From CAIRDP01 sp037134895 (lineage in GTDB: Bacteria; Bacteroidota; Bacteroidia; Bacteroidales; FEN-979), in contig JBAXLI010000009.1 in assembly GCA_037134895.1 (NCBI GenBank), forward strand, positions 30,241 to 94,240: a DNA stretch of 64,000 bases, in the 5' to 3' direction. The notes beneath the pieces were generated by a model, which was not told the origin of the DNA, made no database searches, and was given only the letters and a program-made list of their open reading frames with translations. Shown here piece by piece: positions 43,974-53,387 of the stretch. Position numbers and translations under genes: made by a program. Position 1 is the stretch's first letter; each line of letters opens with the position of its first letter.

Positions 43974-44882
43974 ATGAAGCCTGCTCTTCTCATTCTCGCT
44001 GCCGGTGTAGGCAGCCGCTATGGCGGACTCAAACAGCTTGACCGTATTGGTCCGAACGGAGAGACCCTCCTCGATTACTCGATTTATGATGCTGTACAAT
44101 CGGGTTTCGGCAAGGTTGTATTCATCATCAAGGAAAGCCTTGAAGCTGATTTCAAGGAACTGTTCATCAACAGGCTTCGCGATCATATTGAGGTGGATTA
44201 CGTTTTCCAGGAGATCTGGATGGTCCCCGAAGGCATTCTTGTTCCGGATGAGCGGCAGAAACCCTGGGGTACCGGGCATGCTGTGATGATGGCCGAAGAC
44301 CGTATTGACGGGCCTTTCGCTGTGATCAACTCCGATGATTTTTACGGGAGAAAAGCGTATAAGGCGCTTGCCGGTTACTATAAAGAATGGACTCCCGACA
44401 GGAAAAACGACTATTGTATGGTGGGGTACCGCCTCGATAAGACCCTTTCGGAATTCGGATCTGTGTCGAGGGGAGTTTGTAAACTGAACTCAGAGCAGGA
44501 GCTGGTCGATGTGGTGGAACGTACAAGTATTGAACGAACCGCTTCAGGCATAGTGTATAAAGACATTAAGGAAGGCGTTGTTGAATTGCCTGCCGATTCT
44601 ATTGTTTCGATGAACTGCTGGGGATTCACCCCCTCATTTTTCGGGTACCTGAAATCGGAATTCACAGAATTCATCCGCCTTAATTACGAAAACACCAAAG
44701 CCGAATTCTATATACCCACCGTGGTAAATAACCTGATCAAGTCATCTGAAGCAGGGGTGAAGGTCCTTTCATGCGATGAGCAGTGGTTCGGGATGACTTA
44801 CCAGGAAGACCGTACCTTTGTTGCCGACAGCCTCAGGCAGCTTATCCACAAAGGTGTTTATCCCCAAAAATTATGGGGCTGA
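43974..44882 (+). CDS. Sugar nucleotidyltransferase-like protein
   Basis: A 302-residue protein with the N-terminal nucleotide-binding motif LILAAGVGSRYGGLKQLD, close to the GxGTRxxxxTxxxPK signature of sugar-phosphate nucleotidylyltransferases, then GTGHAVMMAEDRIDGPFAVINSDDFYG with the metal-binding Asp pair. The C-terminal domain (about 215-302) is shorter than in GlmU or RmlA. The sugar and nucleotide are not clear. The heptamer-array region lies immediately before the ATG, so no separate promoter or ribosome-binding site is visible. Confidence 0.85.
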   Translation: MKPALLILAAGVGSRYGGLKQLDRIGPNGETLLDYSIYDAVQSGFGKVVFIIKESLEADFKELFINRLRDHIEVDYVFQEIWMVPEGILVPDERQKPWGTGHAVMMAEDRIDGPFAVINSDDFYGRKAYKALAGYYKEWTPDRKNDYCMVGYRLDKTLSEFGSVSRGVCKLNSEQELVDVVERTSIERTASGIVYKDIKEGVVELPADSIVSMNCWGFTPSFFGYLKSEFTEFIRLNYENTKAEFYIPTVVNNLIKSSEAGVKVLSCDEQWFGMTYQEDRTFVADSLRQLIHKGVYPQKLWG

Positions 44883-44906
44883 ACAATGGATAAGGAAAAA
44901 AAGCGT

Positions 44907-44914
44907 TAATTTTG
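44907..44914 (+). promoter_or_regulatory. -7 box (TAATTTTG) of an OM-barrel gene
   Basis: TAATTTTG fits TAnnTTTG and lies 17 bp upstream of the ATG at 44932. No TTG is seen at -33. Confidence 0.4.
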
Positions 44915-44931
44915 TTGAATAAACCCATCGT

Positions 44932-45633
44932 ATGAAGTTGTACCGCAATTCATTTCCGGCAATCCTTGTTCTTGCTGCCCTGATCCTGGCAGTACCGGCA
45001 TCTGTGAAATCCCAGATCATCAATGAAAAAACAAAGAAAAAAATACATGTTGGAATAGGATTGTTTACCGACATATACATGAACATGCCGGCAGGTATAA
45101 AATCCAGGACCATCAACCAGGGATTTACTGCATTGGTAGCATATCGTGTGCCATTCGGAAAGAGCAATTTCGGTTTTGGGATAGGCTTGCAGATATCGGT
45201 TCACAATATGTACGGAAATTTCCTGGTACAAAGCACCACCGATACTACAAGGCTGATCAAGATAAACGATACTGTAAGTTATAAGCGTTCAAAACTTGTA
45301 ATGCCTTACCTTGAGCTCCCGATTGAATTCCAGCTGGTGACCAAATACAAGCTTGCATTTGGAATAGGATTTAAAGTAGGCTATATGCTGCCTGCCCATA
45401 CAAAGTATGTGGGGGATGAATACCAGGCAGATATTCAGCCCGGAAAGGAAGAGTTAAGAGTTAAATTCCGCAATGTGCTGAACCTCGATCGGTTTGCTTA
45501 CGGGCCAACTCTCAGGATCGGATATAAATGGTTCAACCTTTTCGGCTATTACCAGCTTTCAACAATCTTCCAGAAAGGCAAGGGACCCGAAATTTACCCG
45601 ATCACCGTGGGGTTCATGATCAGGCCTTTCTGA
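44932..45633 (+). CDS. Outer-membrane beta-barrel protein (PorT/OMP_b-brl_2-like)
   Basis: A 233-residue protein with signal peptide (ending VKSQ) and then about eight amphipathic strands (HVGIGLFTDIYMNMP, FGFGIGLQISVHNM, YLELPIEFQLVT, LAFGIGFKVGYML, YGPTLRIGYKWFNLFGYYQL), closing in ITVGFMIRPF with terminal Phe. The pattern resembles the eight-stranded barrels common in Bacteroidota (PorT-like). Its role is unknown. Its TGA (45631-45633) is directly followed by the TGA of the convergent gene through the palindrome TGATCA. Confidence 0.8.
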   Translation: MKLYRNSFPAILVLAALILAVPASVKSQIINEKTKKKIHVGIGLFTDIYMNMPAGIKSRTINQGFTALVAYRVPFGKSNFGFGIGLQISVHNMYGNFLVQSTTDTTRLIKINDTVSYKRSKLVMPYLELPIEFQLVTKYKLAFGIGFKVGYMLPAHTKYVGDEYQADIQPGKEELRVKFRNVLNLDRFAYGPTLRIGYKWFNLFGYYQLSTIFQKGKGPEIYPITVGFMIRPF

Positions 45634-46248
45634 TCAAAGCATCATAAGGAAAAATAAAACACCGCCTCCGAGAAATAGCCCGGCATATATTTCCTTTACC
45701 GAATGGTCCCCGTTTACAAGTCTTGCAAAACCCAGCAGTCCGCAAAGAAATATAAGTATTGAAATGAGGATAATGTGAGGTGTGCCCTGTCTAAGGCATA
45801 GACCGATCCAGAAACCGGTCACGCCTCCTATGCCCGCCATATGCAGGCTGATCTTGAAAAAGAAATTCACAAACAGGCAGATCAGGACCAGCAGGGTGGC
45901 ACCCAGCATGAAATAGCTGAATAATACCGACAGGCTGATCCCTTTAAGAAGATAGTAGGTCAGGTAGTAAAACACACCTATAGAAAGCAGCGTGAGGGTG
46001 CGTTCCTCTTTTTTATTCATATACAGTGAGGATATCAGCTTGGCCCTGTACAGCAGGTATATCATCAAAAAGGGGCATACAACGGATGTAAGTATAACAG
46101 AAGCCATCAGGAAAAAGACCTGCTTTAACGGGAGCATTCCGGCAAAAAAGGAATGTGTCTGAAAAAGGATGACCAGGGTGAAAAAGGGCATCACAACAGG
46201 ATGGAACAGTCCGGAAACGATTTTTGCAATAGAGTTGCCGAGGTTCAT
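45634..46248 (-). CDS. PAP2-like membrane protein
   Basis: A 204-residue polytopic protein with six predicted helices. It retains features of PAP2 lipid-phosphatase relatives: FHPVVMP near the N-terminus, KISLHMAGIGGVTGF (helix with the second-motif His) and GFARLVNGDHSVKEIYAG, which matches the third PAP2 motif (R...H). The first motif (KxxxxxxRP) is not clear, so activity on lipid phosphates or undecaprenyl diphosphate is uncertain. It starts 13 bp after rpoN and is probably co-transcribed. Confidence 0.7.
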   Translation of the reverse strand: MNLGNSIAKIVSGLFHPVVMPFFTLVILFQTHSFFAGMLPLKQVFFLMASVILTSVVCPFLMIYLLYRAKLISSLYMNKKEERTLTLLSIGVFYYLTYYLLKGISLSVLFSYFMLGATLLVLICLFVNFFFKISLHMAGIGGVTGFWIGLCLRQGTPHIILISILIFLCGLLGFARLVNGDHSVKEIYAGLFLGGGVLFFLMML

Positions 46249-46261
46249 ACGAAGACGTTGG

Positions 46262-47761
46262 TCAAAGTTCTTTCCTCAGTCTTGCGACAGGGACTCTGAG
46301 CTGTTTGCGGTATTTGGCGATCGTGCGGCGGGCGATGTTGTACCCCTTCTTCTGCAGGATCTCTTCAAGCTCCTCATCGGTAAGGGGGGAGGACTTGTCT
46401 TCGCTTTCAATGATGTCGTTCAGGATCTTCTTGATCTCCCTGGTTGAAACCTCTTCACCTGACTGATTTTGCAGGGATTCGGAGAAAAAGCTTTTAAGCA
46501 GGAACGTGCCGAAAGGTGTTTGAACGTATTTCGAATTGGCAACCCTTGAAACAGTACTTATGTCGAGCCCAACTTTATTTGAAATATCTTTCAGGATCAT
46601 GGGTTTCAGCCTGGTTTCGTCACCTGTCTGGAAATACTCGATCTGATAGTCAAGGATGGCTTTCATGGTCACATAAAGGGTTTCCTGCCTCTGTTTGATA
46701 GCGTCGATAAACCCCCTGGCTGCATCGATCTTTTGTTTGATGAAAGTGAGGGCTGCTTTCTCACTGTGGCTGATCTTCTTTTTCTTGTTGTTGTAACCCC
46801 TGAGCATATCAGCATATTCCCTGTTGATCGAGAGTTCGGGCATGTTCCTTGAATTCAGGCTCAGGTCGATTTCGCCTTCACTGATAGTGAGCAGGAAATC
46901 GGGAACAATATACTGGCTGCTTTTTACCTCATCGCTGATGCTGAAACCGGGCTTGGGGTTGAGTTTTGTGATCTCTTCCGCAGCTTCTTTCAGCTCCTCC
47001 TCGGTAATATGGGCTTTCTGAAGGATCTTATCGTAATGTTTTTTCGAGAACTCATCAAAATAATATCTCACGATGACCTCTGCCAGGTCTGTGGCATAGG
47101 TGCGGTCCTGTTTATGGATCAGTTGCAGCAGCAGGCATTCCTGGAGGGTGCGTGCTGCAATACCGGGTGGGTCAAAACCCTGGACAAGCTTAAGGGCTTC
47201 GAGGACTTCAGCTTCGCTTGCTTCTATATTCTGGTTGAAAGCGAGGTCGTTTATCAGGGCCGGGATCTCCCGGGAAAGGTACCCGGTTTCATCAAGGTTC
47301 CCGATGATGGTCGATGCAATGATGAACTGTTTATCGGGGATCTTCTGAACACCCATCTGGGCGAGAAGGTATTCCTGGGCGCTCACACCCGAGATCACAG
47401 GAGATTCCCAGGCTTCGTCATCCGGACTGCGGTTATTCGAAACTAGTTTGTAATCGGGGATGTCGTCGAGGTCAAGGTAGTCTTCATAAGAAAACTCATT
47501 GTCGGCAGTTAGTTCTGTGTGGTCTTCATCCTCATCACTGAAACTGTCTTCGTCTGAGTCAATGGAATCAAGGTTTGATTCATCATTGATCTCGTCAATC
47601 TCATCAATGTCAGCATTCTCATCAAGAGCCGGGTTGTCTTCAATTTCCTGTTTGATTCTTTGTTCAAGGGACAAAACAGGTTGCTGCAGCAGCCGCATAA
47701 CCAGTACCTGCTGGGGAGATAGTTTCTGAAGTAGTTTTTGTTGTTGTCGTTGATGAAGCAT
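46262..47761 (-). CDS. rpoN: RNA polymerase sigma-54 factor
   Basis: A 499-residue sigma-54. Region I begins QRQQQKLLQKLSPQQVLVMRLLQQPVLSLEQRIKQEIEDNPALDE, the activator-interacting Gln/Leu-rich domain. It is followed by a long acidic region II (about 48-90, typical of Bacteroidota), the core-binding domain, the helix-turn-helix (DISNKVGLDISTVSRVANSKYVQTPFG) and the RpoN box ARRTIAKYRKQLRVP near the end. No sigma-54 activator ATPase is encoded in the window. I chose the ATG at 47761: the earlier ATG at 47803 overlaps the promoter-like elements, which leave only a very short leader. Confidence 0.96.
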   Translation of the reverse strand: MLHQRQQQKLLQKLSPQQVLVMRLLQQPVLSLEQRIKQEIEDNPALDENADIDEIDEINDESNLDSIDSDEDSFSDEDEDHTELTADNEFSYEDYLDLDDIPDYKLVSNNRSPDDEAWESPVISGVSAQEYLLAQMGVQKIPDKQFIIASTIIGNLDETGYLSREIPALINDLAFNQNIEASEAEVLEALKLVQGFDPPGIAARTLQECLLLQLIHKQDRTYATDLAEVIVRYYFDEFSKKHYDKILQKAHITEEELKEAAEEITKLNPKPGFSISDEVKSSQYIVPDFLLTISEGEIDLSLNSRNMPELSINREYADMLRGYNNKKKKISHSEKAALTFIKQKIDAARGFIDAIKQRQETLYVTMKAILDYQIEYFQTGDETRLKPMILKDISNKVGLDISTVSRVANSKYVQTPFGTFLLKSFFSESLQNQSGEEVSTREIKKILNDIIESEDKSSPLTDEELEEILQKKGYNIARRTIAKYRKQLRVPVARLRKEL

Positions 47762-47773
47762 TGGACAAAAATA

Positions 47774-47803
47774 CAAAAATAATAACCCCTTGAACAGAAT
47801 CAA
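47774..47803 (-). promoter_or_regulatory. Bacteroidota-type promoter of rpoN
   Basis: On the minus strand TTG (47803-47801) and TATTTTTG (47781-47774) are 19 bp apart. A second TATTTTTG follows directly (47773-47766). The leader to the ATG at 47761 would be only a few bases. Confidence 0.55.
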
Positions 47804-47915
47804 CTTCTTATCGGCAAATTAACATTAAATATCGATTAATTGGGCTGATCCGTCTATTATTTAAAATGCCTCCGGGCATTATACTTAATTTCGTTCCATC
47901 CCCAAAAGCATAATA

Positions 47916-48947
47916 ATGAACACAGAAAGGCCATTCTGGATTACTTTTTTGATCAACTCAGTGATCTGGTTATCCTTGTTTTTCATTCCTTTTCTGTTAC
48001 TTGAGCCAAGAGGAGGGATCACCTCTTACCTGCTCAGGATAGGAGCTACTTCTTTACTGACCTTAGTGTTGTATTATATTAATTACTTTATCCTGATCCC
48101 AAAATACCTGTTTAAAAAGAAATTCCTGGCCTACATACTCATATTGCTCGTAATCCTTGTTATTTCCTGTATGCTTGTTGACCTGTACTATTACTTCATA
48201 GTCTCCGTGGTCCAGAACTGGCACCACCGCCCCGGCCCGTTTTTCAGCCGGGGCATGTGGGTGCCTTTGTTTCCTTTGCTTACGGGGATAGCCATGGGGA
48301 TCAGTATCCGCCTTGCCAGGGAATGGGCAAGGATTGAAAAGGAACGCCGGGAACTACAGGAGGAAAAGCTTCTTTCGGAACTTGCCTTCCTGAAATCCCA
48401 GGTCAATCCGCATTTTCTGTTTAACACACTCAACAACATCTGTTCGCTGGCCAGGAAAAAATCAGATGATACGGAACCTGCCATCATCAAGCTCTCACAG
48501 ATCATGAGATACATGCTCACCGACTCCAGGCAGGAGAAGGTGGAACTTGATGAGGAAGTGGAGTATCTGAATAATTTCATTGAACTCCAAAGGTTAAGGC
48601 TTGCCGATAAAGTTGATATAAAGTTTATCTCCGAAGGGGACCTGTCCTCTGTTCAGATGGAGCCACTGTTGCTTATTCCCTTTGTTGAGAATGCCTTTAA
48701 ACATGGAGTTACTTACAACGACAAATGCAGGATCGCAATAGAGCTTACAGTCAATTCAGGTGAATTCAACTTCATGGTTGAAAATTCTAAACCCGGCTCG
48801 AAAGAGTCGGTAAAACTGGAGGAATCAGGCATAGGACTGAAAAACGTCCGCCGCCGCCTTGAACTTCTTTACCCTGGAAGGCATCAGCTTGACATAAAGG
48901 AAACCGATACCACCTATCACATTAAGTTAAAAATCAAGATAAAATGA
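47916..48947 (+). CDS. LytS-type sensor histidine kinase
   Basis: A 343-residue membrane kinase with four predicted helices (about 10-30, 38-57, 68-92 and 110-130). A short coiled segment leads into the His_kinase domain with the phospho-acceptor H166 in LKSQVNPHFLFNTLNNI, and an HATPase domain with N-box LLIPFVENAFKHG and the closing G-box GIGLKNVRRRLELLYP. Its stop overlaps the start of the LytTR regulator by four bases, so the two form a translationally coupled pair. The signal is unknown; the location ahead of an exporter operon suggests envelope or toxic-compound sensing. Confidence 0.93.
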   Translation: MNTERPFWITFLINSVIWLSLFFIPFLLLEPRGGITSYLLRIGATSLLTLVLYYINYFILIPKYLFKKKFLAYILILLVILVISCMLVDLYYYFIVSVVQNWHHRPGPFFSRGMWVPLFPLLTGIAMGISIRLAREWARIEKERRELQEEKLLSELAFLKSQVNPHFLFNTLNNICSLARKKSDDTEPAIIKLSQIMRYMLTDSRQEKVELDEEVEYLNNFIELQRLRLADKVDIKFISEGDLSSVQMEPLLLIPFVENAFKHGVTYNDKCRIAIELTVNSGEFNFMVENSKPGSKESVKLEESGIGLKNVRRRLELLYPGRHQLDIKETDTTYHIKLKIKIK

Positions 48948-49666
48948 TACGCTGCATTGCAATAGATGATGAAGCCCTTGCGCTTGATCTGCTCGAAGAC
49001 AATATAAGGAAGATACCGTTTCTGGACCTGGCGGGAAGATTTACCAATGCATTTGAGGCTCTGAACCTGATGAAGGAACAGCCCATAGATCTCCTTTTCC
49101 TCGATATTCAGATGCCCGATATCAGCGGGATACAATTTTTGAAAAGCCTTCAGCAGAAACCGGTGGTTATTTTCACCACTGCTTTTTCAAAGTATGCCCT
49201 CGAAGGGTTTGAACTTGACGTGATCGATTACCTCCTGAAACCTTATTCCTTTGGACGTTTCCTGAAGGCTGTAAACAAAGCCCATGAATTCCTGGAGCTC
49301 CATGAAAAGGTCAGGGAAATGAATAAAAAGCCGGCATTCGGTTCTCATTATTTATTTGTGAGGGCCGACTATAAGCTGGTCAAGATCGACATACAGGAGA
49401 TCCTCTTTATCGAAGGCCTGAAGGATTATGTTAAAATTTATTGCGGGGACAAGCCTGTTCTGACGCAGATGAGCATGAAATCAATCGAGGAGAAACTGCC
49501 GGCGATTGATTTTATAAGAGTCCATCGTTCGTTCATCGTGGCATTTGATAAAATTGATTTCATACACAAGAGCTTTATTTCTATCAGGGGGCGCGAGATC
49601 CCTCTCAGTGACCATTATAAGGAAAACTTCATTTCGCTTGTTCAGAAGAACAAGATCATGGAATAG
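48944..49666 (+). CDS. LytTR-family response regulator
   Basis: A 240-residue regulator with an N-terminal receiver (IAIDDEALALDLLE, phospho-acceptor D54 in LLFLDIQMPDISG, and the conserved Lys in YLLKPYSFGRFLKAV) and a C-terminal LytTR DNA-binding domain (about 135-236: LFVRADYKLVKIDIQEILFIEGLKDYVKI and FIRVHRSFIVAFDKID). It is coupled to the LytS-type kinase and sits 18 bp before the TolC-family gene, so it is likely to control the exporter operon. Confidence 0.94.
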   Translation: MIRCIAIDDEALALDLLEDNIRKIPFLDLAGRFTNAFEALNLMKEQPIDLLFLDIQMPDISGIQFLKSLQQKPVVIFTTAFSKYALEGFELDVIDYLLKPYSFGRFLKAVNKAHEFLELHEKVREMNKKPAFGSHYLFVRADYKLVKIDIQEILFIEGLKDYVKIYCGDKPVLTQMSMKSIEEKLPAIDFIRVHRSFIVAFDKIDFIHKSFISIRGREIPLSDHYKENFISLVQKNKIME

Positions 49667-49684
49667 CAGGACAAAAATCATTGT

Positions 49685-51025
49685 ATGAAGAGAATTATTT
49701 TTTTACTAAGTATGCTGCTGTATTCATTCGTTGCAGTATGGGCTCAGAAATCACCCTGGACCTTCCAGCAATGCCTTGACACAGCACTAAGGAGAAACAT
49801 TTCGGTGAACCAGAGCATGTTATCGAATGAGTTGAACAAGATCAGCCTTGAACAATCAAAAGCCAACCGTATTCCTTCTGTAAGTGCCAACATAAGTGAA
49901 TCTTTCAACTTTGGTAAAAATGTTGATGCGACTACCAATGCGTTTGTAATTGGTTCTTTCCATTCAGGCAATTACGGTCTCAGTCTCAGTTACAATCTGT
50001 TTAACGGCCTGCAGAACAACAATACCATCCGACAGTACAAACTGAATACAGAGGCCGGCAAATTTGATATCGAGAATGCAAAGAATGCGGTTATCCTTAG
50101 TGTAACTACCGGGTACCTGCAGATCCTGCAGCAGTATGAGATCCTGAAAGTGGCCCAGAACCAGTTGTCGGCCGACTCGGTGCAGGTTGACAGGACCCAG
50201 AAGATGCTGAATGTAGGAAGGGCTGCCGAAAGCGATCTTCTGCAGATCCAGTCCCAATTGGCAACAGATTATCTCTCATTTGTGAACGCCCAGAATCAGC
50301 TTGACATTGCCAGGGTGACCCTGATGCAGCTGATGCAGATCCCTGTAATTGATCAGTTTGACGTGGAGGTGCCTTTGCTTATTGAACCAGGCCTTGATCT
50401 TCTTCAAAGCAAGGATGTTATTTACCGCAAAGCGCTTGCTGTGATGCCCCAGATCCAATCGGCTTCAATCAAGTCTTCCAGTTCCCAGATGGCTATTAAA
50501 ATAGCTATGGGAGCCCGTTGGCCGAGACTTACTTTTTCAGCGGGGATGAGTTCAAACTATGCTTCAAGCGGCAGGAATCCCAATGTGAATGTCGACGGAT
50601 ATCCCTGGTACTCCCAGGTATGGGATAATGTGGGGCAATCTCTGAACCTTGGGCTGAGCATCCCGATTTACAGCAACCGCTCAATTCAAAGCAATATTGA
50701 ACGCGCTACGATCAATTCAAAGACAGCAGCGCTGAATGAACTCAACACCCAGCAAACCCTGAGGATGAATATTGAACAATCCTATACCAGCCTGAAGTCT
50801 TCAGCAAGGTCTTATGAAGCCGGAAAGATCCAGCTCAGTTCAACAGAGATCACGTTTAAGAATGCAGAAAAGAAATATAATGTCGGAGTCATGAGTGTGA
50901 CCGACTACCTGATCCAGAAAAACAATTACGTCAGCTCTGCATCCAATTTAATTCAGGCAAAATACAGTTTTATCTTTCAATCAAAGATCCTGGATTTTTA
51001 CCAGGGTAAAGCGATTACATTTTAA
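49685..51025 (+). CDS. TolC-family outer-membrane efflux protein
   Basis: A 446-residue exported protein with signal peptide (1-20, ending VWAQ). The two-repeat TolC pattern is clear: WTFQQCLDTALRRNISVNQS opens the first helical pair and the second repeat starts near the middle (DLLQSKDVIYRKALAVMPQIQ). The conserved GYLQILQQYEIL and QSYTSLKSSARSYEAGK stretches form coiled-coil helices, with the beta-barrel hairpins in the FNFGKNVDATTN and YPWYSQVWDNVGQSLNLGLSIPIYS regions. It is the outer-membrane duct for the MacA/MacB-like proteins encoded next. Confidence 0.93.
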   Translation: MKRIIFLLSMLLYSFVAVWAQKSPWTFQQCLDTALRRNISVNQSMLSNELNKISLEQSKANRIPSVSANISESFNFGKNVDATTNAFVIGSFHSGNYGLSLSYNLFNGLQNNNTIRQYKLNTEAGKFDIENAKNAVILSVTTGYLQILQQYEILKVAQNQLSADSVQVDRTQKMLNVGRAAESDLLQIQSQLATDYLSFVNAQNQLDIARVTLMQLMQIPVIDQFDVEVPLLIEPGLDLLQSKDVIYRKALAVMPQIQSASIKSSSSQMAIKIAMGARWPRLTFSAGMSSNYASSGRNPNVNVDGYPWYSQVWDNVGQSLNLGLSIPIYSNRSIQSNIERATINSKTAALNELNTQQTLRMNIEQSYTSLKSSARSYEAGKIQLSSTEITFKNAEKKYNVGVMSVTDYLIQKNNYVSSASNLIQAKYSFIFQSKILDFYQGKAITF

Positions 51026-51046
51026 ATCATTAATGCGTAACATACA

Positions 51047-52630
51047 ATGAAAAAGACTTATTGGATCATCATTATTGTTGTGGTTCTGGCTCTGGTTACC
51101 GGCGGATATTTTTTATTCAGCAAAAAAACGGAAAAGGCAGTTGAATTCCGTAGCGGAAAAGTGGAAAAGGGCGATCTGCAGGTTACTGTCACAGCAACAG
51201 GGATACTCAGCGCCGACACGACAGTCGCTGTTGGAACCCAGGTATCGGGGATCATCACCAAGATCTTTGTCGACTTCAATTCCATCGTACGCAAGGGGCA
51301 GGTTATTGCTGTGCTCGATACAACCTTCCTTGCCGCTTCAGTTGAAGATGCGAAGTCAAGCCTTTTCAGGACACAGGTCCAGACACGGCTGACAAAGCGG
51401 AATTATGAACGCAACAAAACCCTGCTGGAGCAAAAAGTAATTGCACAGTCTGATTTTGACCAGAGCCTGTCTGATTATGAGACTGCCCAGGCCAATGAAA
51501 GGTCTGCCAGGTCATCTCTTGACAGGGCGTATATCAATCTGCGTTATGCTACTATCATTGCACCTGTTTCAGGAGTTGTTATTTCGCGTAATGTCGATAT
51601 CGGGCAGACCGTTGCCTCTAGTTTCAGCACACCTACATTATTCTCGATCGCCAACGACCTGACCAAAATGCAGCTGCAGGCCAGCATTGATGAAGCCGAT
51701 ATCGGGAAGATCAAGGTGGGGCAGGATGTAAGCTTCAGGGTTGACGCTTACATGGACCAGATGTTTTCAGGAACGGTGAGGCAGGTCAGGCTGCAGCCTG
51801 TGACGGTGCAGAACGTTGTAAATTATACAGTGGTCATTGATGTTCCGAACCCGGAGCTGAAGCTGATGCCCGGAATGACCGCCAATCTTACAGTGAAGAT
51901 CCAGGAAGCCCTCAATGTGCTGAAGGCCCCATCTGCCTCTTTAAGATTCTGGCCACCCCAGGATTATCTTGATAAGCATATGAAAGAATACCCCGATTCA
52001 ATCCAGAAAATGATAGAGAGAATGCTGAAGTTCATGGCCCGCAAACAATCGGGCCAGGGTTCGGGCCGGCAAGCTGGAGGAGGACAATTAGCTGGAGGAG
52101 GACAATCAGCTTCAGGCGGGCAGGGTGGAAGTGCAGGGCAGCAGCAGGCAGGCGGACAGGTTGCTGCAACTCAGCAAACTGCCGGCCGCCAGCAGGGCCA
52201 GGGCATGCAGCCAGGTAGCCGCCAGCAGGGCCAGGGTATGCAGTCAGGAAGAAGCCAGGGCCAGGTAAACCAGGCCTTACAGCGCGGATCCGGGCAGCCC
52301 GGGTCCCAGGGCCGTGATGGACGTCAGTCAGGCTTCCAGGCTCAGGGTCAGGGACAGCAAGGCGGCGGCAAATGGAGCGGAAACAATCGCCAGAAGATGG
52401 GCCTGGTATGGGTTAAACAGGGAGAACTTATCGTACCCCGGCGTGTAAAAACAGGTATTGCCGATAACAGTTCAACCGAAATTGAAGGTTCCATTAAAGA
52501 AGGAGATGAACTTATCACAGGTATTGTAAATACCACACCCGGACAGCAGACTACACAGCAACAGAACCCCTTCGCTCCCCAGATGGGAAGACCTCAGGGT
52601 CAGAGTGGAGGCGGAAGAGGAGGACGCTGA
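51047..52630 (+). CDS. Periplasmic adaptor (HlyD/MacA type) with a large Gly/Gln-rich insertion
   Basis: A 527-residue membrane-fusion protein. A single N-terminal helix (4-24) anchors it in the inner membrane. Lipoyl half-motifs (VTVTATGILSADTTVAVGTQVSGIITKIFVDFNS and the matching APVSGVVISRNVDIGQTV) flank a helical hairpin, and a beta-barrel domain follows (LQASIDEADIGKIKVGQDVSFRVDAY). At about 335-445 the expected membrane-proximal domain is interrupted by a repetitive Gly/Gln/Ser/Arg segment (QQGQGMQ-type units, nt about 52040-52380) before the last strands (GLVWVKQGELIVPRRVKTG). It ends in another GQ/GR-rich tail. Adaptors of this class are usually near 380-400 residues. Confidence 0.92.
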   Translation: MKKTYWIIIIVVVLALVTGGYFLFSKKTEKAVEFRSGKVEKGDLQVTVTATGILSADTTVAVGTQVSGIITKIFVDFNSIVRKGQVIAVLDTTFLAASVEDAKSSLFRTQVQTRLTKRNYERNKTLLEQKVIAQSDFDQSLSDYETAQANERSARSSLDRAYINLRYATIIAPVSGVVISRNVDIGQTVASSFSTPTLFSIANDLTKMQLQASIDEADIGKIKVGQDVSFRVDAYMDQMFSGTVRQVRLQPVTVQNVVNYTVVIDVPNPELKLMPGMTANLTVKIQEALNVLKAPSASLRFWPPQDYLDKHMKEYPDSIQKMIERMLKFMARKQSGQGSGRQAGGGQLAGGGQSASGGQGGSAGQQQAGGQVAATQQTAGRQQGQGMQPGSRQQGQGMQSGRSQGQVNQALQRGSGQPGSQGRDGRQSGFQAQGQGQQGGGKWSGNNRQKMGLVWVKQGELIVPRRVKTGIADNSSTEIEGSIKEGDELITGIVNTTPGQQTTQQQNPFAPQMGRPQGQSGGGRGGR

Positions 52631-52631
52631 T

Positions 52632-53387
52632 ATGAAGGAAACAATCATCTCGGTTAGTCATCTTATCAAGATCTACAAAATGGGAGATCTTGAGGTGCAT
52701 GCCCTGAGGGGGATCGACATGGAGATCAATAAAAGCGATTTTGTAGCCATCATGGGAAAGAGCGGCTCGGGAAAATCCACCTTTATGAACATAGCAGGCT
52801 GCCTCGATGTTCCGACAAAAGGAAGTTATATGCTCGATGGAGTGGATGTTGGGAAACTGAACAAGGATCAGCTTGCCCATCTGCGGAATAAAAAGATCGG
52901 CTTCGTGTTCCAGTCATTTAACCTGCTGTCACGAACATCCGCCCTTGAAAATGTTGAACTTCCGCTGATGTATAACAGCAAGATCAGTTCAAAGGACATG
53001 CGCGAGCGGTCTATAAAGGCGTTGGAATCGGTAGGGCTCGCAGGGAGATCCAAACATTTCCCCAGCCAGCTCTCGGGGGGTGAACAGCAGAGGGTCGCCA
53101 TCGCAAGGGCGCTGGTGAACGACCCTGTAGTGATCCTTGCCGATGAACCTACAGGCAATCTTGATACCCGCACATCCGTAGAGGTAATGAGCATTTTCCA
53201 GAAGCTGAACACCATGGGCATCACTGTTATCATTGTTACCCATGAACCCGACATTGCCGCTTACACCGACCGTAACATCACTTTCAAGGATGGGAGGATA
53301 TTGAAGGATCTGAGAGTTGAAAAACCAAGAAATGCGGCTGCTGAATTACAAAGCATGCCTGTTTTAACAGAGGAGGAGACCATATGA
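52632..53387 (+). CDS. MacB-type ABC transporter ATP-binding protein
   Basis: A 251-residue ATPase of the MacB/LolD group. Walker A is GKSGSGKST, the Q-loop VFQSFNLLSRTSALENVELPLMY has the group-typical wording, the signature is LSGGEQQRVAIARAL and Walker B ILADEPTGNLD, with the switch His in VTHEPDIAAYTD. The ATG at 52632 stands one base after the stop of the adaptor gene; longer starts would run into it. Its last bases overlap the permease start by four. Confidence 0.95.
   Translation: MKETIISVSHLIKIYKMGDLEVHALRGIDMEINKSDFVAIMGKSGSGKSTFMNIAGCLDVPTKGSYMLDGVDVGKLNKDQLAHLRNKKIGFVFQSFNLLSRTSALENVELPLMYNSKISSKDMRERSIKALESVGLAGRSKHFPSQLSGGEQQRVAIARALVNDPVVILADEPTGNLDTRTSVEVMSIFQKLNTMGITVIIVTHEPDIAAYTDRNITFKDGRILKDLRVEKPRNAAAELQSMPVLTEEETI

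Noticed and set aside
47818..47840. TTAACA before the LytS gene as a second Pho box
   Set aside because: A single hexamer; the position 11 bp on reads unrelated bases.
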